A stretch of DNA of 64,000 bases from Hymenopus coronatus. Lineage: Eukaryota > Arthropoda > Insecta > Mantodea > Hymenopodidae. The stretch is taken from the NCBI GenBank assembly GCA_030762935.1, contig CM060900.1, positions 285,589,284 to 285,653,283 of the forward strand, in the 5' to 3' direction. Made by a program: the position numbers and the translations under genes. This document shows, in pieces, positions 9,216 to 21,600 of the stretch. Every line of letters starts with the position of its first letter. Position 1 is the stretch's first letter. The notes under the pieces were generated by a model. That model made no database searches, had not been told where the DNA came from, and saw nothing but the letters and a program-made list of their open reading frames with translations.

Positions 9216-12200
9216 TTGCCCTGCATGCCAGTTGGACCTCAAATCTGGGAGTCACTTAAAATGAATGGCTTGCATCAACCAATTAAACAACAGCTGCTTC
9301 GACAACTTGTGTGTAGTCATGATGTTGATGTTTGCTTCATTCAAGAGGTGAAGGCTTATAATATGGACTGTTTATATGGGTATGACTATGAGATTAATTT
9401 AGGCCTGGGTGGTACTGCGACCGCTACTGCATACCGCCGGGGATTGTCATTTCACGGCTTTGCATATCATCCTTCAGGTAGATTTCTTTCCGCGGTATAC
9501 GATGGTGTTACCTTTGTGAATATCAATGCCTCCGCGGGAAGCAACAAACGTAAACAACAATAGCACTTTTTTTGGACCGGACCTTTTAACTCACATTCCT
9601 CGGAGATCCCATTCTTATTGGTTGGGTATGCAAGCAGCCAAGGACCAAAGAGGGACTCTTAATAGCTTTATTCCAATTGGTGGATAGCTGGGAATTCAAA
9701 CTTAGTAACAATATTATATTCACCTTTGTACGGGACCAGTAGGCATCTCGACTGGACCGGATGTATATTCTACCGGAAATGGCATTACGGATCTATTGCT
9801 TGGAGATAGTGCCAGCAGCTTTTAAGGATCACCTTGCACTACTACATGCCATTGCAGGTCGTGCAGAGATACGTCGCAGTGGTGCAGGGTTGTGAAGGCT
9901 TAATTGCTCCTTACTTACAGATGGCGAGATCTTGATAGAATTCCAAGAATGTTGGTCGAATTTGCAGTAATTTTTTCAGCGTTCTCCAAATAAGGCAGCA
10001 TGGTTGATCTATAAGGCGAAGCCAGTGGTCCGTTCCTTTTCTAAAGTCGCAGCATGCCGTAGAGCATTGGCTCTGAGAGAAACTTTGGATTGTTATCTCG
10101 AAGTGCTACAGAATTTACACCTGCTCAAACAATTATGGGAGGTTGTATACTGTCAGCTTCAGGAGGTCAAGGCTCATATCCAGCGCCGCAAAACGCAAAG
10201 CTTCAGGGTACCTTAGTCAGAATACGTACCGCAGACTTGATTTATGGTGGGAAAATGAGTTTCTTCTTCCTGACGAAGGAACGTAGGTAAGGTGGCAGGA
10301 CATATGTTACCAAATTGTTCAATGATGGGCAAGAGATTACGACCACAGCGGGGGTTCTTGCATTCCAATTACACCCAGCGCTTTGCCAGACCGGTGGACG
10401 TGGTGGATTCGATCCATCGCATATGTCCAAATACGTTCCAGTTGGTGCATAGAGGTTTACAACGGATGCCAACTCCCAAGCTGAGGGAGACGGAGTTGCT
10501 TACTGCGATTCAGGCAGCGAAACTTCATGCAGTGCCCGAACCGGATGTGTTGCCGTATGCGTTTTATAAACATTGTTGGCAGTTTATTAAGAAAGAACTT
10601 CTTGTAATGGTTCAAGAAATATGGACGGACGAAGACCCGCCGCCTATATTTGGAGATGGGATGGTTCTACAACTCCCAAAGACCACCACGCCCTTCCAGC
10701 AGATTTTCGGTCCATCACATTACTGAACTGGAACTATAAGTTTGCGAAAATAATCACCCGTAGGCTGCAAGTATGACTAGTGCCATTGCTTAGTGAGCGG
10801 CAGGCTGTGGTGCGCGGAGGTGCGGCTATTCGCCACACCTTGGCAACTTAGTGAGACTATATAATTCAGTCACCAGCCACACCGCTCTGTCACCGGAACT
10901 TTGAGAAAGCATTTGATAATGTGGTGCTAGAGGGCCTTTGGACAGTTTTGGAGTCATTGTAAGTGGCTGCCAAGTAATATCATCTCCTTCGTGTGCTATA
11001 TGACGCTGCGTGCTGTAGGATTCACTGCAATGGGTTTCTGGCTGCCGCCATACGGTCAATAAATCCGTTCGACAAGGTTGTCCCCTGTTTATGCTGTTAT
11101 TTGCTGTGTATGTTAATCCCTTGCTTCGAAAGCTGCTAACTACGATCACGGGTCTGGTGGTCTATGGACAGGCACTGACCGGTAGGGCCTATGTGGATGA
11201 TATTGCGGTGGTAGTTACCGACGAGCACGATGTCACGTATCTACGAAGCTTTTTACAGGAATATGCCCGATGTGCAGGGATGACTTTTAATTTGAGGAAA
11301 TCTGAAAGTATCCCCATTGGACCACACGCTCCGGATACCACGGTATAAGGAATATCCACTGTGCAACGCAAAAAGTTCTTGGGATATACTTTAGTTCAGA
11401 CGACGAAGACCTGCGCGTCTATAATTGGACGTCATACATTAATATCTTACGTGGTGTGATGTACAGTCAAAGTTGCCCTCCATGGTGTAATGGTTACCAT
11501 ACTAACCTGATATACCCAAGGTCGCGGGTTCAAACCCGGCGGCGGACAATAATTTTTTCGGGCGTAAAAATCCTTAGCAGGGCTTCCTTCAGAAGGGAAG
11601 TAAAGTCGTTGATGCCGTGTCGTAGATTTATGGCACGTAAAAGAACCTCAATTATGATACAGAGGCGTCTGAGCTAAATTAATCGGTCTTTCACGCCCAA
11701 TAAAGAATGGCACGCTGAGAACCTCAGCAGCTAAAGAGCGTCCATAAATAAAACGCCTTTTCATTTTGTACGGTCAAAAGTCGAGGATGCTGAACTTGAT
11801 AAAACGTGTGTGGTTTTGTAGTGCCTTTGCTTTCAGTCGTCTTTTGTACCAACACACGTGCTGCCCCCAACAAAACGACACAGTCAGAGAATTGAAAACA
11901 CTCGGATACTTCATCTAGAAGGGATGCTATATCGAGTTTCCCGTACGCAGTTACGCTTCTCAAAGGGTAGGGGGTTTGTTGGATGCGGCGATGCAATGCA
12001 AATCACTTTTGTTAAAAATTGTCCTTCAAGCACCATATGGACAGGGTGATAGCGTAGAGGAGCTGGTGCAACGGCGTTATCAGTTATTCTGGCAGAGGAA
12101 AGGACCCCAATGATGCCTAAAATGTTACGTAAATTCCTACTTAACTTGAGTAACTACTACCGGTAGAAGTAGCTGATGGCCGTTCTTGGACGGCTAAGGA

Positions 12201-12678
12201 AGTCTTTACCTTTCTTCAACGGAGGGCATCAACTACTCCGCATGTTCAGGTTAAGTTCCGCAGTAGCCCTGGAAGCATACTTGGCGCGGATTTGCTATAC
12301 CAGAAATCGACGCGGAATGGGTCTCGGTGACATGAGATTGTCAATGAAATTCTACCAATTGCAGATAAATTACATACACATCATCTGGTCATTCTTCCCG
12401 CTTGTCCAATGTGCCAAGCCCCAGATTCGCTCGATTATCGACATTTGGAATTCTCAGGTAAAGGGTTGATATGGACATGGCTATTGAACAGAGGTGAGGA
12501 GTGGACTGGTGACACCTGGCATTCTTAGGCAACAGATATTTTGTACTTGAATTTTCCCTGGACGCGTCCTGCATTTTGGAGAGCTTTTATTTGGACAGTA
12601 ATGGGTACCTATGCTTGGCTTAGTACTTTAGCCACGCCAGATGATTGTGTGGTTCCAGCTTTACGCCGTTTTTTGTAG
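9216..12678 (+). pseudogene. ORF2 (endonuclease-reverse transcriptase) of the Tx1-like element, broken and SINE-interrupted
   Basis: The endonuclease N-terminus is at about 9255 ('NGLHQPIKQQLLRQL', 'VCFIQEVKA') and is lost after 9563. RT sequence is recognisable at 10500-10720 ('PDVLPYAFYKHCWQF') and about 10715-10850 (fingers/palm). Motif C reads AYVDD at about 11190-11205. The SINE at 11475-11766 splits the region after the palm. C-terminal sequence resumes, with 'RRGMGLGDMRL' at about 12310-12345, and ends at a TAG at 12676-12678. Many frameshifts separate these parts. EN would nick the target and RT would copy the RNA there. Confidence 0.72.
11475..11766 (+). mobile_element. tRNA-derived SINE (family S1), full length, inserted in Tx1-like ORF2
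   Basis: The tRNA-like head at about 11476-11547 has an A box (TGGTGTAATGG) and a B box (GGTTCAAACCC). The body contains CTTCCTTCAGAAGGGAAG and TATGGCACGTAAAAGAACC, and the tail contains GAGCGTCCATAAATAAAAC. The copies at 42870-43146 and 47163-47262 share the body, and the first shares the tail. Likely target-site duplications are TGTACAGTCAAAGT (11460-11473) and TGTACGGTCAAAAGT (11767-11781). The head resembles an RNA polymerase III promoter, not a working tRNA. Confidence 0.75.
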
Positions 12679-13083
12679 GTAGAGAGGTGGCAGATGATTC
12701 GCGACAACAGAATCGCTTACTTTAAACCCTGGATATAAAAGCTCTGAGCATCCACATTGCTTCTATATCGATCCTGAATGACCTAAGATGAAAGATTTTG
12801 CATAGTTCATCTCCCTGTTGCCTATTGTGATGTAGAGCTGCTGGTCTTCGTAAAATAAATAAAGTTCCTAAATCCCTAACGGAAATTGCTTGAATGCTGG
12901 CTATGTATAAACAAATAAAAACAGAAAAAATAAAAAAAAAGTAAAAAAACAATAAAATAAAACATTTCTTTACTCTATTCCTAATAGTTTTGTGTGATAT
13001 TTAAAACACGCCGTAATAAAAAAAATAAAAAACCAAACAAGTGGTAAATGATAAAATATGCTAGAAATTATCTGATGTTTTAA

Positions 13084-13117
<34 letters not shown>

Positions 13118-13667
13118 AACCGGCTCTCTAAAGAAAGGTATTGATGATATCTGACGCATACCATCCTTGTAAGTACAGTATTAGTGAATGACTCACTGTA
13201 AGGTACTTATATAAGTGTGGTCATGTGAGCAACCATGCTCCAAAAATACGTGTATGCACTGCGCGTGACTAAATTGCTTTGAAAGGTAGCCTCCGCTTCT
13301 TAAAAAGTTAAAGGAAAGAGGTCCTCATAGATAGGCTGAAAAAATAAATCATTATAATAGGTTCTTAATTTCATCATATTTCATTCATCATATGTGGAAA
13401 GCTTAATTCCCTCTTCGATGTGAACTGACTCTCTTATACTACTCTATTGTAATGAAACCAATAATTATTATTATGCTATGAAAGCTAACACAACCAACCT
13501 TCTTTGGAAAAAAGGGGCAGCATTTACAATCTCTTCGAACATGTAACAGCGAACTTGAGTTTCTTCTCTCACAGAACATGACCACATTGGATAAGAAAAC
13601 GCCTTTTTGGAAACTATATGTATCGGCAGTATAAAGTGCTCGGAAATGTATACTCATTTTCTTGCAA
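12679..13667. other. AT-rich non-coding spacer
   Basis: I see no supported gene here. The first ~190 bp is probably the 3' UTR of the Tx1-like element. A (TAA)n microsatellite lies at 13085-13113. There is a small imperfect palindrome around 13170-13210 (AAGTACAGT ... ACTGTAAGGTACTT). Otherwise nothing is recognised. Confidence 0.5.
13085..13113. repeat. (TAA)n microsatellite
   Basis: About ten TAA units occur in an AT-rich background. Confidence 0.9.
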
Positions 13668-14130
13668 TCCCCCCTACAGGGGCCTACTATGGTAGATACG
13701 GGTTTGGCGCACCCGGGGGTTCCCGTGCCACCCCTAACTCAATCGTGTGGGCAAATTCCGAGTGGGGAGGGCGTCAATCTATCAAAATGCCCAACCACGT
13801 GTATACCGTACGTGGAGACCCGTGTCGGGGGAAAGGGATATCCTGGTTGGTTGAGGTTGCGCATCTGAGCCTGGGTTTCTAATCTTCAGTAGCTGGGGAG
13901 GGTGCGCAGCCTAATACACCGCTTTGGCGTCTGCTTCAAATAAACGGGAGCCTAGGGACTATCACCCCCATAGTCAGTCGGCCAAAGCCAGGTGTTATAC
14001 CGAACACGAAGGTGAGTGGGACGGCGAGTCTGCTATATCCCGTGTGTAGCCCTATCAGCCCAATGGGGTGATTCCGTTTTGGCCTCCGTGGTGGATGGGG
14101 AGTGCTGGAGGATGAATTCTATCCTTTTTT
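13668..14130 (+). other. 5' UTR of I-type copy A
   Basis: This GC-richer, non-coding leader (CTACAGGGGCCTACTATGG at the start) matches the leader of copy B at 23200-23650 in inverse orientation, including the GGGCAAATTCCGAGTGG region. It ends at the ORF1 ATG at 14131. Confidence 0.65.
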
Positions 14131-15480
14131 ATGGGTCCTAGACATAAATCCTATAATTTTATAAAAGAAGTAGCCGAGTCTAGTGGTCTTCACTACTTGA
14201 TTGTCAATAGAACAGAGGAAGGGAAAAACTTTTCATCGGTGAGCTCTTTTGGAACTGAAAAGCTGGTTCTCTTAAATCTTGTATAAGAACTCGTAACGGA
14301 CGCTGCTGGTAGAGGCAAATCCGCATCCTAGGCTGCCAAAATTCTTAAACCTAAAATGTTAGCTAGCTACCCGGTCAACTGGAGGTGCATAGGACTCTGA
14401 ACTCCTCTCTCGGTGTAGTTACCACCCGCGCACTGGACGGTTTGACTCTCGAGGAGATTCTGGAGCATCTGTCGGATAAAGGAGCCACATCTGTGTATCG
14501 GGTTCAAACAAAAGTAAATTGAGAATTCGTGCCTTACCGTACCCTATTTCTTACCTTTGATCGCTTTGAGCTCCCTCAAAAGATTAAGGCAGGGTATGAG
14601 GGCATCGGGGTTAGGTCCTATATACCGAACCCGCTCAGATGTTGTAAGTGCCACGCTATGAACACACTCGCGATTTCTGCAACAGCGTCAATACCTTTGC
14701 TAACTGTGGTGAAATCTCCCACGCTGATGCGTGTGCCCATTGTGCGTGAACTGCGACGGTGAATATCCCTCCAGTTCGCGAGAATGCCCCCGTTTTGCAG
14801 AAGAGAGAGCAATTCAGGGGATACGGATGAAAGAAAAGATGTCCTTCTCGGAAGCACGTAGGCCCCTGCGCAACCGCCAACCCTCTGTTCCGAAGGCCGG
14901 TACGTATAGCTCAGTGGTAGCTAAGCCGATACGGAGTCGGAAAAATTGCAACTCAGACTGGCGATGTAAACGAGGCCACCATTCAGAAAAGGTCATTGTA
15001 GCAGGAGCACTACCATCTACTACGAAGTCAGTATCGACAAATATCAAAACCGTCAGCATCCAGAGTACTCCAGCACATTTGTCACCTAAGCCGTCGACCG
15101 CTGGAGCTAAGTCTATTAAACCGCTACATATTCTGCACCTCAGAAGGCTTTCAAAGCCAGCTATATGTATATGACAAGATTTCTTGAAACAAATTAACAA
15201 CTCCACTGCCAAACCATCTAAGGGGAGGAAAAATCCACGCCACTCAGCCCGCAGATCCTCTTCTGGGGGAAGCATAGACCGGCGACGACTATCATCGCCG
15301 ATTAGTTCTTCCAGTTGGTTCGAAGTCATCGAACCGAAAATTTCTATTAGTAAGGGGTCTTCCCCGGTGGAGAAGATGGACCAAGGAGACTCTGCCGTCA
15401 CTGCCCGACGGCCGGCGCGAAAGCAGCAGTATCGTGCTCCTGAAAAAAGTATTAGCCCAGATGTCAAAAAGAACCATTAA
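14131..15480 (+). pseudogene. ORF1 (gag-like, zinc finger) of I-type copy A, broken
   Basis: The ATG at 14131 aligns with the ORF1 ATG of copy B at 23193. A stop follows at about 14284 and there are several frameshifts. The segment around 14410-14510 encodes 'RALDGLTLEEILE', also found in copy B. Knuckle cysteines are spread over shifted frames at about 14630-14790 ('CHAMN', 'CVNCDGEYPSSSREC'). A Ser/Arg-rich C-terminus ends at 15478-15480. It would act as RNA-binding nucleocapsid in the retrotransposon RNP. Confidence 0.7.
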
Positions 15481-15548
15481 AACCTTCCAGCACCGCGCAA
15501 TATGAGGAAACGTCTTTCTATTTAAAACTTATCCCATAACATAGACCA

Positions 15549-18200
15549 TGGCTATCCTACAGTAGAACGACCACATCGAGCAGAGCTCGAACTGTTGCTC
15601 CACAGCATAGTCGTCTGCTTACAAGAGACAAAGCTCCGTCCACATGATACTGTTACCTTCCGGCACTACTCTTCTGTAAGGTGTGATTCATCTCCGGTAG
15701 AAAGTGTTCCGGCGCATGGGGGCACTATGAGTCTCATAAGAGGTGATACTTAAGCTGATTCCGTGTCCTCATAGTCCGACATCCAGTCAGTCGCTGTAAG
15801 GATTAAGCTGCCACCTGCCAGTTTTACAATTTCTAGTATATATCTTCCTCCATCTCATGACATCTCGCGCACTGCTTTAGACGACCTAGTTTTCCAGCTA
15901 TCAATAACATCTCTGTTGGTAGGGGACCTAAATGCCCACCACCCATTTTGGGGCTCACCGCGGGCCTGTGCGCGGGGTAAAATACTCGCCAAATTTTATA
16001 CATTAATAACTTTTCTCTCCATAACACCGGAGAGCCTACATTCCTTTCTAATACTTTCAATAGTTTCTCACACCTGGATATAGCCATTTGTTCTCCTCAG
16101 TTAGCTGTTTCCTTCCAATGGAATATAATCTCTGATTTACATTCCAGTGACCATTTTCCTATTCTTAATAATCTTTTAGCACAAGCTGTATGTTCCACAT
16201 ATTTATCTAGATGGCACTTACATCAAGCCAACCGCACCCTTTATTCCCGTTTGGCCGTTTTAACTACGACGATCACAAAATTTGGTGGATCTTTTAGTCA
16301 AACACCTCAGAGCATCCATTCTTTCTGCTTCTGAACAGTCTGTTCCGCGGTCAACTGGCCAAACTCGTGGAATTCCGGTTGCATTGTGGACTAATGAATG
16401 CCGGGATGCCATTCGTGCTCGCCTGTGTACTCTCCGGGTTTTCTAGCGTCACCGTACGCTGGATAATCTCATACAGTGTAAAAAAATGCCTGCCAGGTTT
16501 AGACAAGCTATTAAGGACAGCAAGAAATGATCCTGGAGCAAATTCGTAAATTCCTTTAATCGACATACACCTTCCTCTGTCATATTTGATAAGTTGAGGC
16601 GTGTGGCTGGGAAATCGACCCATTTACCATTCGCCGGTCTCACAACACCTGATGGACTCTTTGTTGATACATTTGACGTAGCGTAAACATTAAGCCGCGC
16701 TTTCGCTCAGGTGTCTAGCTCAGACAATTGTTCCCCTGAGTTCCATACCGTTAAGACTGAGGTGGAATCTCAAAGAATCTCCTTTTGTTCCGGAAACTTT
16801 GAGGATTACAATTCACCCTGGTGAAGTTAGACCATGCGCTTTCTTCTTGGCACCAGACTGCACCTGATCCAGATGACATCCACGTCCAACAGTTGCAACA
16901 TCTCCCTCCAGAGGGTAAGGCTTTCCTACTTGAGATCTATAATCGTGTCTGGGTTAATGCAATCTTTCTCGGAAAATGGCGAGAGGCTACCATAATACCT
17001 ATTTGGAAACCTGGAAAGGACCGACATCTTCCGTCCAGTTACCGTCCTATTTCCCTCACCAGTTGCGTTTGCAAGGTGATGAAACGCATGATCTAAGGGT
17101 GTGGTTGTTGGAATCCAATAGTTTACTGACCAACACCCAGTGCGGTTTTCGACGCCCCTGGTTTACTGACCAACACCCAGTGCGGTTTTCGACGCCCTGT
17201 TGATCAGCGGACGACCACCTTGTATCGCTTTCGACACAGATAATGGACGGGTTTCTTAAGAACTGCCAAACAGTTGGGATATTTTCTGTCCGCGAGAAGG
17301 CTTATGATACGTGTTGTCGATCACGGATCTTGCGTTCTCTCCTCACCTGTAATATTCGTGGACGCCTACTGTTGTTCCTTCAGGAGTTTATGGGGGACCG
17401 CGTTTTCCGAGTAAGTGTCGGCTCAGTTTTTTCTAACCATTTCATTCAGGAAGAACGGTGTGCCAGAGGGCTTGGTACTAAGCGTCTCGCTGTTTGTAAT
17501 GGTGATTAATTCCATATCGCAGTGTGTCCTTCAAGGAGTTTCATCCTGCCCATTTGTAGACGACTTTGCTATTCTTTGAACTTTTCAGCGGATCTGCTTG
17601 CTCGGACGCCCTCTGCAGCGGTGTTTAGATGATCTCTCTGCTTGGAGTTCTGAAAACAGTTTTCGCTTCTCCACTAAAAAGTCCGTCTGCGTAAACTATT
17701 GGAGCCGCAAAAGCTGATTGCCGCTTACAATATGGCTTGGTCCAGCTTCAATTCCATTTGCAGAAGAGGCGAGATTCCTTGGGTTGATCTTCGATCGAAA
17801 AGTTTGCTGGCCACCATATACAGCACAGCTGAGAGCCCGATACGACCGTGCTTTCTATATTTACGGGAACAGCTGGCAATACTGGGGGTGCAGATTGGAC
17901 AATGCTGCTACGTCTGACCGATCTAAGTTGGACTATGACTGCTTTGTTTACTCTTCAACACGACCATCAGTGGTGAGCAGATTAGACACTGTCAACAATC
18001 GGGACATCCGTTTGGCGGTCGGAGTCTTTCCGAACAGCCCAGTTGTTAGCCTGTACGCCGAATCGGTAGAGCCCTCTCTGCGAAGTCAGCGGGATGTCCT
18101 GCTCGGGAATTATGGTTGTGGGCGTAAGAACATGAGTTCCATCCAACCTTTAACCTGTTTTCCAATACCAGGCTGGATGTATGTTATATAAACCTGCCAC
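15549..18200 (+). pseudogene. ORF2 (EN-RT part) of I-type copy A, broken
   Basis: The endonuclease is recognisable by 'CLQETKLRP' (about 15620-15645), an 'HGGT' motif (about 15715) and 'GDLNAHHPFWGS' (about 15918-15953). The RT spans about 16820-18190 and contains 'PDPDDIHVQQL', 'SSYRPISLTSC' (about 17034), a motif A remnant 'EKAYDT' (about 17297), and motif C, which reads FVDDFA at about 17555. A 40-bp tandem duplication (17121-17200) disrupts the fingers region. The EN-RT order matches the I superfamily; the RNase H part lies beyond copy B. Confidence 0.75.
17121..17200 (+). repeat. 40-bp tandem duplication in copy A RT
   Basis: GTTTACTGACCAACACCCAG and the following bases occur twice in succession (17121-17160 and 17161-17200), with about 37 leading bases identical. 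Confidence 0.9.
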
Positions 18201-18274
18201 TGAGTCCCAGGCCTGAAGGTTTTCGCGAGCTTCTTCGAAAGCACGTTATTGCACTGTACCCCATGTTTCCCAAG

Positions 18275-18284
18275 GGGGAGAGGG
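18275..18284. repeat. Target-site duplication of copy B, left
   Basis: GGGGAGAGGG is repeated at 23651-23660. Confidence 0.7.
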
Positions 18285-18310
18285 GAGATGATGATAATAA
18301 TTGGTGTTTA

Positions 18311-18343
18311 GGGGCGCTCGACTACTATGGTAATTAGCGCCCT
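18311..18343 (-). other. 3'-terminal hairpin of copy B
   Basis: GGGCGCT (18312-18318) pairs with AGCGCCC (18336-18342) around a 17-nt loop. It lies just before the 3' tail. The loop sequence is shared with the I-type element at 43.4-47.1 kb, although the stems differ. Confidence 0.6.
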
Positions 18344-18639
18344 TATAAAAACAAGTTCCAATAAAACACCAGAGGTAAAAGGCAATGTAAAATACCAACA
18401 TAAACTAAAAAGGAGGGTTAGGTATAAAATCCAGATAAAAATACTCATGGCTAAGGCCACAGCTGCATTTAAGTCGGGTTTTGTTAAAACGGCCAAATAG
18501 GATCAAAACAGGTGAATAAAATAAGCCCGTTCGTGAAAAGTAACCATTGGGAAAGAAAATGCACGAACTGTCGCTGCATTCAAACTGTCTGGATAAAATA
18601 AATAAAACCTAAACCCTTATTGGAAATGTCATCCGAGAT

Positions 18640-21600
18640 AAAAACGATAAAAGCTTCTCTACCGCTCTGTGGTCGTCGCCAAGAACATCCTTAAGAGAGG
18701 CAGCCAGCTGCAAGGATGAGCGAAGGGATGCTAGCGCACACACTCCAGCAGCACATGCCGCACTATGTTGCCCCACAGGGTGGGCAGATAGGAGCGGGTT
18801 CTTTTCAAAAAATGTGGCTATGTTTAAAAACGCAGTGACCGATCCGCAAAGGAGCCAATATCACCCCCTCCCAACGAGGTATACGAGAGGAGGTTACCCA
18901 GTTTACAGGCAGAGCCTTAATTTCCCTGAGCTTATTCATGCGGAGAGACGACTACTCGTCAGTCCAGCACGAGAAGCCGGAAGTCCGCCGAGGTCATAAC
19001 GGAATCATTCTACTGGGTTGTTTAGCTGTCGCCTTAGCTGTCAAATCCGCCAGTTCATTACCTGGCAGGCCGACGTGTGCAGGAATCCATGCACACTCAA
19101 CATTTACACCAGAAGTGTGTAGAATGAGGAGGAGGTCCTGGATGCGCTGCACGATAGGATGGTGTTGGTACAACTCGCGAACGCTCTGAAGGGCACTAAG
19201 GGAAGCACCCATTATGAGGCAGGCACCAAGATTTCGACGGCAAAGGTACAAAATGGCTCGATAGATGGCATACAGTTCAGCATTATAAATGGATGTGCTA
19301 CTATGCAAGCTAAAGGAAGGCGTTTCGGTCTCCATCACAAAGGCACATCCAACACCGTCGGCGCACTTACTGCCGTCGGTGTATATACAGATGCGGTCAC
19401 TGTAGTGGGATAAAAATTCTTTAAAACAAATTCGGATACTAGATAGAGGAATTGCAGATTTCCCACACACTATCATCCTCATCTCTACGTGTGACGTAGC
19501 ACGTAACCAAGGAGGGTGCACCCTCTCTCCGTTGGAAAATATGCGAGGAAGTGCGATGTCGTGTTACCGAAGTAGCTCGCGAAAACGGAAACCTGCGGGC
19601 CTGGCACTGAGAGATAAGTTGCCGTATCGTAGGCCCAGCACAGGAAGAAAAAACTGGTTAAATGTTGGATGCGAAGGCATGCTCCGAAGCCCACAGCCAT
19701 AATTACCCATTTCGCCGACATCGAAGAGGGCGTTCTACCAATTTAGCGTAGAGGCTAACAACTGGGCTGGTGAGAAAAGCCCCAACAGCTACACGGATGC
19801 CCTGATTATGGACTGCGTCTAATCTTCTCAGCACAGATGGTCGTGCTGAAGAATACACAGTGCATCCATAGTCTAACTTCGACCGAATTAAAGCACGATA
19901 AAGACGGAGTAACAGTGTCCGATCTGCACCCCAGGATTTGCCACTTAGTAACAGTAAAACATTAAGAGAACGATGACACCGTGCTGTAAGCTGTGCTATA
20001 TATGGTAACCAGCATAGCTTCCGATCGAATCTCAACCCCAGGAATCTCGCCTGAGGTAAGTAAAGCTGGCCGAGGCGATGAGAAGGCGCCATTCGCCACC
20101 TATGGCGCCAGAAGTTAACGCCGACGGTCTTCTCAGTTGAAAAGCGAAAGCCTTTTTGCAAGCTCCAATCATATAGATTGTCCAAACATCGCTGAAGTCG
20201 GCGTTCCAAAAACGGCGTTCGTTGAGAAGTACAAAATATGGCAAAGTCGTTTACGAATAAGCAGGAGGAGACACCTGGGGGAACACATTGAGAGATAGAA
20301 TTAATAGCTATAGCAAACAGCGACACGCTCAGAACCGAGCCCTGTGGCACGCCGTTCTCCTGGGTAAAAAGATTTGAAAAACCCGAGCTGACCCTTACTC
20401 GGAAGACACGGTCCTTCACAAACTCCTGAAAACACAACGGTAGGCGTCCACGTATATTCCAGTTCAGGAGAGTAGTAAGATCCATCCTCTCCAGCACGTA
20501 TCATAAGCCTTCTCCAGGTCAAAGTATATTCCAGCTATTTGGCAATTCTTAAGAAAACCGTCCATGATCTGCGTCGACAGCAATACAAGGTGATCAGCTG
20601 CTGACCGACGTCGGCGAAAGCCGCACTGAGAGTTGGTGAACAATGTGTGCGTTTCCAGCTACCACACCAGCCGCCGATTTATCATGCGTTCCATCACCTT
20701 GCGAACGCAACTAGTCAAAGAAATGGGACGGTAGCATTAAGGAAGGTGACGGTCCTTAGCAGGTTCAAAATTGGAATGATGGGGGGGCCTCCCTCCCACA
20801 ATGTGGAAAGGTAGCGTCAACCCAGACACACTCCTTGAAGTTTGTTGATAGAGGCTACAGCTTGCTCCAAGATGCCTTTTTGCTATCCTTAATAATTTTT
20901 CTAGAATGGGCGCGCAGCTTTTTATATTGCATAAGGTTTTGCATTGTTGGGTGACACTGGAAAACTCTGAGAGCAGGCCTGGAGGCACAAATAGCATTCC
21001 GGCATGCATCGGTCCACCTAGGTACCGGAGATCGACGGCTTGGGCCAGTCGAACGCGGTATGCAGTGCTCAGCAGCAGAAAGAACTTTCTTTGTGAGATG
21101 GTCAACCAGATGGTTCACAGAGACGTGCTCATCATAGTTAAATTCAGTCAGACGGGAGTACAATTCCCAGTTGGCTTGATCTACAGGCCACCTAGGTAAA
21201 CGAGTGGAACATACATTGTGTGGCAAGAGACTAATAAGACATGGAAAGTGGTCACTAGAGTGCAAATCAGAGATGATCTTCCAGGATAACGAGACCGCTA
21301 AATGTGGCTCTCCGGTTTTCAGGAGAGTGAGTATCTTATTGTCCAAGAAGTCGGCAATTAGCTGAGAGTGAGTATCTTATTGTCCAAGAAGTCGGCAATT
21401 AGCTGGCCTCTCACACAAGCCCGAAAAGAGCCCTAACATTGAGTCGTAGACATTCAAGTCCCCTACCAATTTAAAGGGTTTTGGTAACTGCGAAATTAGG
21501 TCTTCTAAGTCAGTGAGCCACAGGTCAGCAGAAGGAGGCAGGTAGACGCTAAAAATGGTGAATATAGCGGAAGGTCGACTGGACGTCCGAGTTTAAGGTC

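Larger units (their letters stand above)
7700..12866 (+). mobile_element. Tx1/L1-type non-LTR retrotransposon, decayed
   Basis: It consists of ORF1 with one CCHC knuckle and ORF2 with AP endonuclease, RT and a C-terminal region. The RT block '.PDVLPYAFYKHCWQF' and the late 'GMGLGDMRL' motif are typical of the Tx1/L1 group rather than of the R1 or I groups nearby. A tRNA-derived SINE interrupts ORF2 at 11475-11766. The 3' end is probably near 12866, after AATAAATAAAG. The element boundaries are approximate. Confidence 0.75.
13668..18284 (+). mobile_element. I-type non-LTR retrotransposon copy A, 5' part (interrupted by copy B)
   Basis: This part holds the 5' UTR, ORF1 and the EN-RT part of ORF2. 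The same family is seen inverted at 18285-23650, where the 5' UTRs, ORF1 starts and RTs align. Copy A stops just before the RNase H domain. The missing RNase H and 3' UTR are found at 23661-24890, directly beyond copy B, on the same strand. Copy A was therefore one element split by insertion of copy B. Confidence 0.8.

Noticed and set aside
11476..11547. tRNA gene
   Set aside because: A and B boxes are present, but the acceptor stem is imperfect and the sequence continues into a SINE body shared with other copies. It is a SINE head, not a tRNA gene.
14814..15467. Minus-strand open frame of 217 codons
   Set aside because: It lies antisense to ORF1 of I-type copy A, which aligns with copy B; no similarity to known proteins is seen in the antisense reading.
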